Assembly: GCA_035762175.1 (NCBI GenBank)
Contig: DASTPP010000409.1
Span: forward strand, 1 to 34,837
Length of the DNA: 34,837 nt
Direction of reading: 5' to 3'
Source: DASTPP01 sp035762175
GTDB taxonomy: Bacteria > Myxococcota_A > Polyangia > Polyangiales > Polyangiaceae
Each line of letters opens with the position of its first letter. Position 1 is the stretch's first letter. This document shows positions 16,456 through 23,714 of this stretch, in pieces. The notes below the pieces were generated by a model. It ran no database searches. It had not been told where the DNA came from and saw nothing but the letters and a program-made list of their open reading frames with translations. Position numbers and translations under genes: made by a program.

Positions 16456-18855
16456 CTAGGGCTCGGGCGGCGCGGCCGGCGCCAGCGCCTCGAAGACGCG
16501 CCAGGCGCGCGACTTGCGCGGGACGGGGAAGGCGTCGTCGGGCGGGCCGACGCAGGCGGGGCAGCCGCGCGGGCAGGGGCAGCCCTCGACCAGGCGGCGC
16601 GCCTCGCCCCAGAGCGCCTCGAGCCGCGCGTAGATGCGCTGGGCGAAGCCGACGCCGCCCGGGTGCGCGTCGTAGAGGAAGAGCGTCGGCTCGAAGTTGC
16701 GGTACTCGTCGGCCCAGCGCTCTTCGGGGCCGCGCGGGGGCAAATCGCCGTGGATGCCGTCGCCGAGCCCGACGCGCAGGTCGTGCGCGTCGCAGAGCAG
16801 CGCCACCGAGCAGACGGCGGCGAGCGCCTGCGCGACGCCGTCGAGGGCGTCGACGGCGCTGGCGCGGCCGAGGCGCGCCCGGCGGAAGAGCGCGGGCGGC
16901 AGGCGCAGCCAGCAGGCGGTGGTCTGCAGGTGCATGTCCGGCAGGTGCACCTCGCCGTAGCCGAGCGGCTCGTGCGTCACGAAGCGGACCTTCTTGAACG
17001 CCGTGACGCGCTCGACCGCCTGCACGTCGCCCCAGCCGGCGGCCGCGCCCGCGGCGGCGGCCGCCCCGCCGGCGCCGCCGAAGGGCCGCGACTCGGACTC
17101 TTGCAGCACCGAGACGCGCGTCTGCGCGACGGCCTGGGTGAAGTAGTCGGACTGCACGCGGCGGACGTGGGCGCGGTGGCCCTCGTAGTCGAGCCGCTCG
17201 ACCTCGTACTGCTCGGCGTCGTGCTGGTAGATGGCGCGCTCGTGCAGCATGGCGTGGGCCGAGCGCCAGTCGAGCTCGGCGATGGCGCGGCCGGTGAGGG
17301 CGTCGACGACGACGAAGTTCTCCCAGCCCGTCGAGCGCAGCTTGGTGCCCGAGGCGGGGTGGCCGTCGCCGACCCAGTGGTAGCGGCCGCGCGCCTCGTG
17401 CAAGACGCCGTGCTCGGCGAGGTAGGCGAGCGCGTCCCGCGAGGCCTCGGCGTCGAGGGGGCCGTAGCGCTCGGCCCGGGCGAAGGGCAGCTCGAAGGCG
17501 GCGCAGCGCAGGTGCGGCAGCAGGATCTCGGGGTTCGCGGGGTCGACCTGCGCCTCTTCCGGGGCGCGGCCGAGCAGGTACGAGGGCGAGCGGGCGAGGT
17601 ACTGGTCGACGGGGGCGCCGGAGGCGACGAGCAGGGCGAGGCTCGGGGCGAGGCGGCGGCCGGCGCGGCCGAAGCGCTGCCAGAGGCCGGCGACCGAGCC
17701 GGGAAAGCCGAGGCAGACGACGGCGTCGAGCGCGCCGACGTCGACGCCGAGCTCGAGGGCGCTCGTGGCGACGACGCCGACCAGGCGCCCCTCGCGCAGG
17801 CCCCGCTCGACCTCGCGCCGGGCCGAGGCGAGGTAGCCGCCGCGGTAGCCCATCACCGCGCCCTCGCCGAGCGCGTCGCGGCAGCGCTCGCGCAGGTAGC
17901 GCAGGACGAGCTCGACCGAGGTGCGGCTCTGGGCGAAGACGAGGGTGGGCACGCGGGCCGAGAGGAGGTCGCCGGCGAGGCGCACGCCCTCTTTCAGGTA
18001 GCTCGCGCGCAGGCCGGTGCGCTCGTCGAGCACGGGCGGGTCGTAGACGAGCAGGCGCCTGTCGCCGCGGGGCGCGCCGCTCTTGGCGACGACGCGCAGC
18101 GAGGCCGCGGGCACCCCGGTCAGGCGCGCGACGTGCTCGGCGACGTTGCCGATGGTGGCGCTCGCGCAGACGAAGGTCGGGCGCGAGCCGTGGAAGGCGG
18201 CGACGCGCAGGAGGCGCACGAGCACGTTGGCGACGTGCGAGCCGAACACGCCGCGGTAGGCGTGCACCTCGTCGAGCACGACGTAGCGCAGGCGCTGGAA
18301 GAGCCGGGCCCACTCGGTGTGCCGCGGCAGGATGCCCGCGTGCAGCATGTCGGGGTTGGTGACGATGACGGGCGAGCGCTCGCGCAGCGCGCGCCGCGCC
18401 TCGGCCGGCGTGTCGCCGTCGTAGGCGGCGGCGACGGCGCCGAGCCCGGCCGCCGCGGCGAGCGCGCCGAGCGACGCCTCCTGGTCGCGGGCGAGCGCCT
18501 TGGTCGGGAAGAGGTAGAGCGCGCGCGACTCGGGGTCCTCGGCGAGCGCCTGCAGGACGGGCAGGTGGAAGCAGAGGCTCTTGCCGCTCGCGGTCGGCGT
18601 CGCCACAGCCACGTGCAGGCCCGCGCGCGCGGCGCCGAAGGCCTCGGCCTGGTGCGCGTAGAGCGCCGTGACGCCCCGGGCCGCGAGCGCCGCGCGCAGC
18701 CCCGGCGCGAGCGAGGCGGGCAGCGGCACGCTCCGCTCGGGCTCGGCCTTGAGCGTGACGTCGAGCACGAAGCGCTCGCGCAGGGGCAGCGACCCGAGCC
18801 AGCGGTCGACGACCGGCTCGAGGCCGGAGGGGGCTCGCCGGCCAGGCCACGCCAT
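16456..18855 (-). CDS. MrfA/YprA-type DEAD/DEAH-box helicase with C-terminal Cys cluster
   Basis: 799 residues. RecA-like domain 1 has HQAEAF (Q-motif), TPTASGKS (Walker A), FPTKALARDQ, TNPDMLH, DEVHAYRG (DEVH box) and CASATIGN. Domain 2 has LVFAQSRTSVE, TSALELGVDVG and WQRFGRAGR. The C-terminal half has the MrfA-like region and the cluster CPCPRGCPACVG near the end, the four-Cys metal site of the YprA/MrfA family. Family members are 3'-5' DNA helicases in DNA repair (MrfA in Bacillus acts against mitomycin C damage). An Ala/Gly run (around 17040-17090) is a lineage insertion. Start ATG 18855 follows a TGCTAAAGA element by a few bases. It stands alone; no MrfB-like nuclease is adjacent. Confidence 0.93.
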   Translation of the reverse strand: MAWPGRRAPSGLEPVVDRWLGSLPLRERFVLDVTLKAEPERSVPLPASLAPGLRAALAARGVTALYAHQAEAFGAARAGLHVAVATPTASGKSLCFHLPVLQALAEDPESRALYLFPTKALARDQEASLGALAAAAGLGAVAAAYDGDTPAEARRALRERSPVIVTNPDMLHAGILPRHTEWARLFQRLRYVVLDEVHAYRGVFGSHVANVLVRLLRVAAFHGSRPTFVCASATIGNVAEHVARLTGVPAASLRVVAKSGAPRGDRRLLVYDPPVLDERTGLRASYLKEGVRLAGDLLSARVPTLVFAQSRTSVELVLRYLRERCRDALGEGAVMGYRGGYLASARREVERGLREGRLVGVVATSALELGVDVGALDAVVCLGFPGSVAGLWQRFGRAGRRLAPSLALLVASGAPVDQYLARSPSYLLGRAPEEAQVDPANPEILLPHLRCAAFELPFARAERYGPLDAEASRDALAYLAEHGVLHEARGRYHWVGDGHPASGTKLRSTGWENFVVVDALTGRAIAELDWRSAHAMLHERAIYQHDAEQYEVERLDYEGHRAHVRRVQSDYFTQAVAQTRVSVLQESESRPFGGAGGAAAAAGAAAGWGDVQAVERVTAFKKVRFVTHEPLGYGEVHLPDMHLQTTACWLRLPPALFRRARLGRASAVDALDGVAQALAAVCSVALLCDAHDLRVGLGDGIHGDLPPRGPEERWADEYRNFEPTLFLYDAHPGGVGFAQRIYARLEALWGEARRLVEGCPCPRGCPACVGPPDDAFPVPRKSRAWRVFEALAPAAPPEP

Positions 18856-18868
18856 GGGAAAGGCCCAG

Positions 18869-18877
18869 TCTTTAGCA
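18869..18877 (-). promoter_or_regulatory. Extended -10 candidate TGCTAAAGA for the helicase gene
   Basis: TGCTAAAGA (18877-18869) places transcription start near 18862, about 7 nt before ATG 18855. This gives an almost leaderless mRNA. It belongs to a set of TGnTA elements in this window. Confidence 0.4.
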
Positions 18878-18897
18878 CGGGCCGGGCCCGGGGCCGG

Positions 18898-18982
18898 GGC
18901 GGGCCCCGCGCGAGGGCGGGCGCGGGCAGGCCACGGCGTCGGGGGCGAATGCTCGGCGGGCCCCGCGCGAGGGCGGGCGCGG
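18898..18982. repeat. 28-bp identical direct repeat, 57 bp apart
   Basis: The same 28 bases, starting GGCGGGCCCCGCGCGAGG, occur at 18898-18925 and 18955-18982 in the 263-bp gap between the divergent helicase and lspA genes. Nothing else recognisable lies in the gap. Confidence 0.85.
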
Positions 18983-19118
18983 CCCGGCCGGCGGGGGGGC
19001 GAGGGCCCGGGCGCCGCGGGGGGCGGGGGTGGCGCCGCGACCCCGGTTGTCGTAAGAGCCAGGGGTGGGGGCGCGGCGCTTCGGCCCCCCGGGCGGCGCG
19101 CGCGCCCCGCGGTGTTTC

Positions 19119-19904
19119 ATGAGCGAACCCTCCCCCTTCCCGTCCGCCGAGCCCCCCGCCTCCCGACCGGCCCCCGTCCCGGCGCCCGACCCGCTCGCCG
19201 CGCCCTCGAGCCGGCGGCTCGACGGGCCCCCGAGCCTCCGGCCCGGCGAGGGCGGCGCGAAGCCGAGCTACGTCTTCCTCGCCGTCATCTCGGCCATCTC
19301 GCTGGTCGCCGACCTCGCGTCGAAGACCTGGGCCGAGCGCGCGCTGCAGACGGCGAACGAGACGCCGACGCCGAAGACGGTGGTCAAGGGGCTCTTCACC
19401 TTCCTGCTGGCGAAGAACCGCGGCGGCGCCTGGGGCGTGCTGCAGAACGCGCCCGAGAACGTGCGCAAGCCCTTCTTCGTCGTCGTCAGCGTCTTCGCCA
19501 TCCTGTTCATCGTGTCGCTCTACCGGCGCCTGCACCCCTCGCAGCAGGCGCTGCGCTGGGGCCTGCCGCTCGTGCTCGGCGGCGCGCTCGGCAACCTGGT
19601 CGACCGCATTCGGTACGGGTACGTCATCGACTTCATCGACTTCCAGGTGTCGTGGGGCGGCTCGTCGCACCACTGGCCGACCTTCAACGTCGCCGACATC
19701 GCCATCTGCGTCGGCGTCGCGCTCATGGCCGTCGACATGCTCTCGCCGCGCCGGGGCCTCGGCCAGGCCGGGCGCCGCCCGGGCGACGACGCGCCCGACG
19801 GCCTCGCCGGCGGCGTCGCCAACCCGGCCCCCGACGTCGCCGGGGCCGGCGTGGGGCTCGCGCCCGACGCGGGCGTCGACGTCGACCGCGACGACCGCCG
19901 CTGA
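19119..19904 (+). CDS. lspA: Signal peptidase II (prolipoprotein signal peptidase)
   Basis: 261 residues. LspA is an inner-membrane aspartic protease that cuts prolipoprotein signals after diacylglyceryl transfer. Diagnostic features are NRGGAWGVL (matching the NxGxxF/W region), the catalytic block GNLVDRIRYGYVIDFID and the second Asp in FNVADIAICVG, with four hydrophobic segments. It is longer than typical LspA (about 160-170 residues), with a 45-residue Pro/Ser-rich N-terminus and a 50-residue Gly/Ala/Asp-rich C-terminus, both probably cytoplasmic. Start ATG 19119 is the first in a well-coded stretch. lgt follows after 26 bp, forming a lipoprotein-maturation operon that fits the many lipoproteins nearby. 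Confidence 0.95.
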   Translation: MSEPSPFPSAEPPASRPAPVPAPDPLAAPSSRRLDGPPSLRPGEGGAKPSYVFLAVISAISLVADLASKTWAERALQTANETPTPKTVVKGLFTFLLAKNRGGAWGVLQNAPENVRKPFFVVVSVFAILFIVSLYRRLHPSQQALRWGLPLVLGGALGNLVDRIRYGYVIDFIDFQVSWGGSSHHWPTFNVADIAICVGVALMAVDMLSPRRGLGQAGRRPGDDAPDGLAGGVANPAPDVAGAGVGLAPDAGVDVDRDDRR

Positions 19905-19930
19905 GGCCCTCCCGGGCGAGCCCGCGCCGC

Positions 19931-20908
19931 ATGCGACCGCAGCTCTTCCGCCTCCTCGACGTCGGCGCCCCCTCGTACTTCATCCTGCTGCTGACCGGCT
20001 TCGTCCTCGGCACGGCCATCGCGGCGCTCTGGGCGCGGCGCCTCGGGCAGAACCCCGACTCGCTCATCGACCTCGGCATCGCCATGGCCTTCTCGGGCCT
20101 GGTCGGCGCGAGGCTCCTGCACGTCGTCGCCGACGGCTTTTTTTGGGACTACGTCCACCTCTGCACCGACCCGTCGCTCGTCGACTGGCACATCACCCGC
20201 GCCGAGTGCGCGAGCCCGGCCTACGCCGGCGTCTGGGACGAGGCCAAGAAGGTCTGCCACCCCTCGGGCCAGAACTGCTGGGCGTGGGCGAACTTCATGG
20301 CCGGCGGCCTCGCCTACTACGGGGGCTTCCTCGGCGCCGCGCCCGTCGGCTGGTACCTCTGCCGGCGCGACCGCATCCCCTTTTGGAAGACCGCCGACGT
20401 CGTCGGGTTCATCATCCCGCTGGGCTTGGCCTTCGGGCGCATGGGCTGCCTGCTCGTCGGCTGCTGCTTCGGCAAGCCGACCGCGGGCGCGATGGGCCTC
20501 AGCTTCCCCCCGCATAGCGCCGCGAGCGAGTGGCAGCACAAGGCGGGCCTCCTGGGCGGGCCCGACCTCGCGTCGCTCGCGGTGCACCCGACGCAAATCT
20601 ACGAGTCGGCCCTCTCGCTCGCCATCGCCTTCTTCTGCCTGCTCGTCGCCCACCCCCGCAAGCGCTACCACGGGCAGGTCTTCCTCACCTTCGTCGCGCT
20701 CTACTCGGTCGCCCGCTTCGCCATCGAGTTCTTCCGCAGCGACGACCGCGGCGGCCTCGTCGGGCTGTCGACCTCGCAGCTCATCGGCCTCGGCCTGCTC
20801 GCCTTCTGCGCCGCGATGCACCGGCGCCTGCGCCCGCCGCCCGCGCCGCCCGCGCCGCCCCCGGCGAGCGTCTACCGCGCCGGCACGGGCCCGACCGCCG
20901 CGGCCTGA
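19931..20908 (+). CDS. lgt: Prolipoprotein diacylglyceryl transferase
   Basis: 325 residues. Lgt moves diacylglycerol from phosphatidylglycerol to the lipobox Cys, the step before LspA. Features include several membrane segments, GRMGCLLVGCCFGKPT in the Lgt signature position and HPTQIYES, a hallmark Lgt motif. FLTFVALYSVARFAIEFFRSDD is the conserved C-terminal helix with its Arg. A region of about 45 residues (WDYVHLCTDPSLVDW to SGQNCWAW) is an insertion relative to enterobacterial Lgt and carries four Cys that could form periplasmic disulfides. It lies in an operon with lspA. Its stop codon is one half of a hairpin shared with the convergent DUF3047 gene. Confidence 0.95.
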   Translation: MRPQLFRLLDVGAPSYFILLLTGFVLGTAIAALWARRLGQNPDSLIDLGIAMAFSGLVGARLLHVVADGFFWDYVHLCTDPSLVDWHITRAECASPAYAGVWDEAKKVCHPSGQNCWAWANFMAGGLAYYGGFLGAAPVGWYLCRRDRIPFWKTADVVGFIIPLGLAFGRMGCLLVGCCFGKPTAGAMGLSFPPHSAASEWQHKAGLLGGPDLASLAVHPTQIYESALSLAIAFFCLLVAHPRKRYHGQVFLTFVALYSVARFAIEFFRSDDRGGLVGLSTSQLIGLGLLAFCAAMHRRLRPPPAPPAPPPASVYRAGTGPTAAA

Positions 20909-20932
20909 GCCGGGCCCGCCCACCCCGGCTCA
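20906..20932. terminator. Bidirectional hairpin containing both convergent stop codons
   Basis: Perfect 9-bp arms TGAGCCGGG (20906-20914) and CCCGGCTCA (20924-20932) around a 9-nt loop. The TGA of lgt opens the left arm, and the TGA of the DUF3047 gene (minus) opens the right arm. There is no T-tract. Confidence 0.55.
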
Positions 20933-21706
20933 GGGCGAGATCGAGAAGCCGGCGTAGTCGGCGGCGCTCTCGCTGGCGGTCTGATCGCCGTCGGTCAAGA
21001 TGCCGACGCCCACGAAGGGCGGCACCTCGGCGTTCGGGTCGCCGCCCTCGAAGTGCTTACGGAACTCGGCCTCGAGGTCGATCGACTCGTGGCGCCAGGT
21101 GTTCAGCGGGCCGCCGCTCTCGAGAATCACCGTCTCTTGGGCCAAGAAGGGGTTGCGCTTGCGGCCGCAGACCGCGCCCTTGGTGCCGCTCGCGCTCCAC
21201 TGGTATTTGAGGGTGTACCAGCGCAGCCCGCGCTTCCAGGTGGCGTAGACCGTGGCGGCGGCGTCTTCGGCGCCCTTGGCGCACTCGTTGCCGTTCTTCG
21301 GCAGCGTCACCGCGCGCCACGACCACTTCAGGTGCCGCGCCCGCGCCCGCTCGGCCTCGGGCAGTTGGAAGCCGAGCACGGTCGTCGCGAGCGGCGGCCG
21401 GTACTCGGCCCGCAAGAAGGGCAGCGTGGGGTCTTCGACGACGCGGTAGTAGTTGACCGGCCCCGAGTCGCGCTTGACGACGCGAAAGCCGCGCACGTCG
21501 AGCGCCGTCGCGCCGGGGGCGCCCCCCTCGGCGCGGGCGGGCGGGCTGAGGGCGAGCGCGAGCGCGAAGGGCGCCACGACGCCGACCAGCGCGGCGCCCC
21601 GGGCCAAGGGCGCCGCGACGCCGACCAGGGCGGCGCCTCGGGCCAAGGGCCCCTCGCCGCGCAGGGCCTGGCGCGCCCGAACGGCGAAGCGGGTGAGCGG
21701 ATTCAT
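20930..21706 (-). CDS. DUF3047 family exported protein
   Basis: 258 residues from ATG 21706. The N-terminus (to about residue 55) has two copies of a 13-residue unit (PLARGAALVGVAA) and then a hydrophobic stretch ending ALALSPPARA, read as a signal peptide with probable cleavage after ARA. The mature part matches DUF3047: HLKWSWRAVTLPKNGN, a DAAATVYATWKRGL block, LKYQWSASGTKGAVCGRKRNP, NTWRHESIDLEAEFRKHFEG and a closing VPPFVGVGILTDGDQTASESAADYAGFSIS. The fold is probably beta-rich and the function unknown. A TACATT -10-like hexamer lies only 8 bp before the start. Confidence 0.85.
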   Translation of the reverse strand: MNPLTRFAVRARQALRGEGPLARGAALVGVAAPLARGAALVGVVAPFALALALSPPARAEGGAPGATALDVRGFRVVKRDSGPVNYYRVVEDPTLPFLRAEYRPPLATTVLGFQLPEAERARARHLKWSWRAVTLPKNGNECAKGAEDAAATVYATWKRGLRWYTLKYQWSASGTKGAVCGRKRNPFLAQETVILESGGPLNTWRHESIDLEAEFRKHFEGGDPNAEVPPFVGVGILTDGDQTASESAADYAGFSISP

Positions 21707-21714
21707 CCCACCGC

Positions 21715-21720
21715 AATGTA
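21715..21720 (-). promoter_or_regulatory. Candidate -10 hexamer for the DUF3047 gene
   Basis: TACATT on the minus strand (21720-21715, four matches to TATAAT) would start transcription at about 21708, 2 nt before ATG 21706. Confidence 0.3.
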
Positions 21721-21829
21721 TGGGGCCGGTGCCCCCTCGGCGCAACCTCCCCCCCTTATCGGGCAGGCGCTATCTCGACCACTTCGGCCGGAGAGGCGTC
21801 GATTTTGCCGCAACGGGCCCCCCGCCCGC

Positions 21830-21838
21830 TGCTACCGT
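21830..21838 (+). promoter_or_regulatory. Extended -10 candidate TGCTACCGT before the hydrolase gene
   Basis: TGCTACCGT puts transcription start at about 21845. The first ATG (21846) then opens a 16-codon leader frame ending at 21896, five bases before the hydrolase GTG. Confidence 0.35.
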
Positions 21839-21845
21839 TGGTTCG

Positions 21846-21896
21846 ATGCCCCGGCCCCGGCACCTCTCGATCTCGCCCGGCCGGCGGGGGGTTTGA
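21846..21896 (+). other. Possible 16-residue leader peptide
   Basis: ATG at the predicted transcription start, peptide MPRPRHLSISPGRRGV, stop just before the hydrolase GTG. If leaderless initiation is used here, this would be a coupled leader frame. No homology is known to me. Confidence 0.2.
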
Positions 21897-21901
21897 GCGC
21901 C

Positions 21902-22714
21902 GTGCCCTTCGTCGACCGAGGCTCGCACCACATTCACTACGAGGTACGCGGCGACCCGGCCGCGCCGCCGCTCTTGCTCGTGATGGGCATGTCCTTCGCG
22001 TCGAGCGCGTGGTTTACGCTGCCCGCCCGGCTCGAGGCGCGCTTTCGCGTCATCACCTTCGACAACCAGGGCACGGGGCGGTCGGCGGCGCTGCCGATCG
22101 GCGCGAGCATCGCCGACTTCGCCGACGACGCCGCGGCCGTGCTCGACGCGGCGGGGGCGCCCGAGGCCGACGTCTTCGGCATGTCGATGGGGGGCATGAT
22201 CGCGCAAGAGTTCGCGCTCCGGCACCCGCGGCGCGTCCGGTCGCTCGCCCTCGGCTGCACCTTCGCGGGCTACCTGCGCAGCCACAAGACCGACCTGCGC
22301 TCGGCCTTCGAGCTGATGGCGGGCAACTTCGCGCGGCACGACCCCGCCGACCGGGCCTACGCGCTGCGGGTCGGCTCGCTGCTCGTGTCCGACGACTTTT
22401 TGCGCCGCGAGCCCGCGCGCTACCTCGCGTGGTTCCGCGACGCGAACCACGGCGGCCGCCGCACCGAGCGGCTGCAGATGCTCGCGGTCATGCGCCACAA
22501 CGCCGAGGCGAGGCTGCAGGCGCTGCGGGCGCGGACCCTGGTGCTCACCGGCGACCGCGACCGCATCGTGCCCGCGGGCAACTCGCGCCGGCTCGCGGGC
22601 ATCGTGCCGGGGGCGCGCCTCGTCGAGCTGCCGGGGGCGGGGCATTGCTTCCCGCTCGAGCGCGAAGAAGAGACGGCGCGGGCGCTCGTCGAGCACTGCC
22701 TCGAGGGGCGCTGA
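21902..22714 (+). CDS. Alpha/beta-fold hydrolase
   Basis: 270 residues, GTG start 21902 preceded by a G-rich ribosome site. Canonical alpha/beta hydrolase layout: oxyanion region LLLVMGMSFASSAWF, FDNQGTGRS, nucleophile elbow GMSMGG, catalytic Asp in LTGDRDRIVP and catalytic His in PGAGHCFPLE. It resembles haloperoxidase/esterase-like or 3-oxoadipate enol-lactonase-like members; the substrate is not deducible. A lid region (about 125-190) lies between the core strands. It is divergent from the DUF3047 gene and 117 bp ahead of folD. Confidence 0.92.
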   Translation: MPFVDRGSHHIHYEVRGDPAAPPLLLVMGMSFASSAWFTLPARLEARFRVITFDNQGTGRSAALPIGASIADFADDAAAVLDAAGAPEADVFGMSMGGMIAQEFALRHPRRVRSLALGCTFAGYLRSHKTDLRSAFELMAGNFARHDPADRAYALRVGSLLVSDDFLRREPARYLAWFRDANHGGRRTERLQMLAVMRHNAEARLQALRARTLVLTGDRDRIVPAGNSRRLAGIVPGARLVELPGAGHCFPLEREEETARALVEHCLEGR

Positions 22715-22804
22715 GGGGGGCCGCCCGGCCCGCGCCGCGCCCCGGCCGAGCGCGCCGCCCCGGCCGCGCACCGCCGCGGCCGCTCGATTCGCCGACGTCG
22801 CCCC

Positions 22805-22830
22805 GCCGGCGCCTTGCTATAAGCGCCGGC
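22805..22830 (+). promoter_or_regulatory. Extended -10 inside an inverted repeat abutting the folD start
   Basis: Arms GCCGGCGC (22805-22812) and GCGCCGGC (22823-22830) flank a 10-nt AT-rich loop holding TGCTATAAG (22815-22823), an extended -10 with five of six matches. Transcription would begin near 22830, so ATG 22832 is leaderless. The dyad is a natural operator. Confidence 0.55.
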
Positions 22831-22831
22831 C

Positions 22832-23701
22832 ATGGGCCAGGTGCTCGACGGCAAGGCCGTGGCGGCGCGCGTGCGCGACGAGGTGCGGCAGGGGGCCGAG
22901 GCCTTCCTGCGCGAGGCGGGGCGGCGGCCGGGGCTCGCGGTGGTGCTCGTGGGCGACGACGAGGCGTCGGCCGTCCACACGCGCAACAAAGAGAAGGCGG
23001 CGCGCGAGGCGGGGCTCGAGGGGTGGCTCTACCGGCTGCCGGCCTCGGCGGGCGAGGCCGAGCTGCTCTCGCTCCTCGGGCGGCTGAACGACGACGGGCG
23101 GGTCGACGGCGTGCTGGTGCAGCTGCCGCTGCCGCCGCACCTCGACGCGCGGCGGGCGATCGAGGCGGTGCGGCCCGACAAAGACGTCGACGGCCTGCAC
23201 CCGGTGAACGCGGGCCTGCTCGCTTCGGGGCGCGGCGGCGGGCTCGCGCCGCCGACGGCGCGGGGGGTGCTGCGGCTCGTGCGCGAGGCGGGGGCCGACG
23301 TCGCGGGCGCCCGGGCGCTCGTCATCGGCCGGGGCGCGCTGGTGGGCCGGCCGACGGCGCTGCTCCTGCTCGCCGAGGACGCCACGGTCACCGTGGCGCA
23401 CTCGCGCACGCGGGGGCTCGACGAGCTCTGCCGGGGCGCCGAGATCGTGGTGGCGGCGGCGGGGCGCGCGGGGCTCGTGCGCGGCGACTGGGTGCGCGAG
23501 GGCGCGGTCGTCGTCGACGTGGGCTCGAGCCGCGGGCCCGACGGCAAGCTCGCGGGCGACGTCGCGTTCGGCGAGGCGATCGGGCGGGCGGCCTGGGTGA
23601 CGCCGGTGCCGGGGGGGGTCGGGCCGATGACGATCGCGTGCCTGCTCGAGAACACGCTGCTCGCGGCGCGCGCGCGACGGTTACGCCGGGGGCGGGCCGT
23701 G
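22832..23701 (+). CDS. folD: Bifunctional methylene-THF dehydrogenase/cyclohydrolase, stop codon apparently lost
   Basis: FolD makes 10-formyl-THF from 5,10-methylene-THF. Motifs: SAVHTRNKEKAA (active-site Lys53), VQLPLPPHL, the DKDVDGLHPVN block, IGRGALVGRPTA (NADP loop) and the exact family signature PVPGGVGPMT near the end. Homology ends about codon 281 (23674). At 23675-23677, where TGA would be expected, the codon is CGA, and the frame then stays open to 24364, deep inside the next gene in another frame. I give 23701 as a conventional end; the true end is unresolved (stop-loss, indel or real extension). The Tyr of the usual SxxYVxxK motif is His49 here, a residue important for the cyclohydrolase step in E. 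coli FolD. The mRNA is probably leaderless. Confidence 0.85.
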
Positions 23702-23714
23702 CTAGTCGGCGGCC

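Noticed and set aside
16294..19122. Long plus-strand frame opposite the helicase
   Set aside because: Antisense shadow of the MrfA-like helicase, which has all helicase motifs in order.
20140..20152. T-run in lgt as intrinsic terminator or slippage site
   Set aside because: It is inside the conserved lgt frame (Phe-Phe-Trp codons), with no hairpin upstream.
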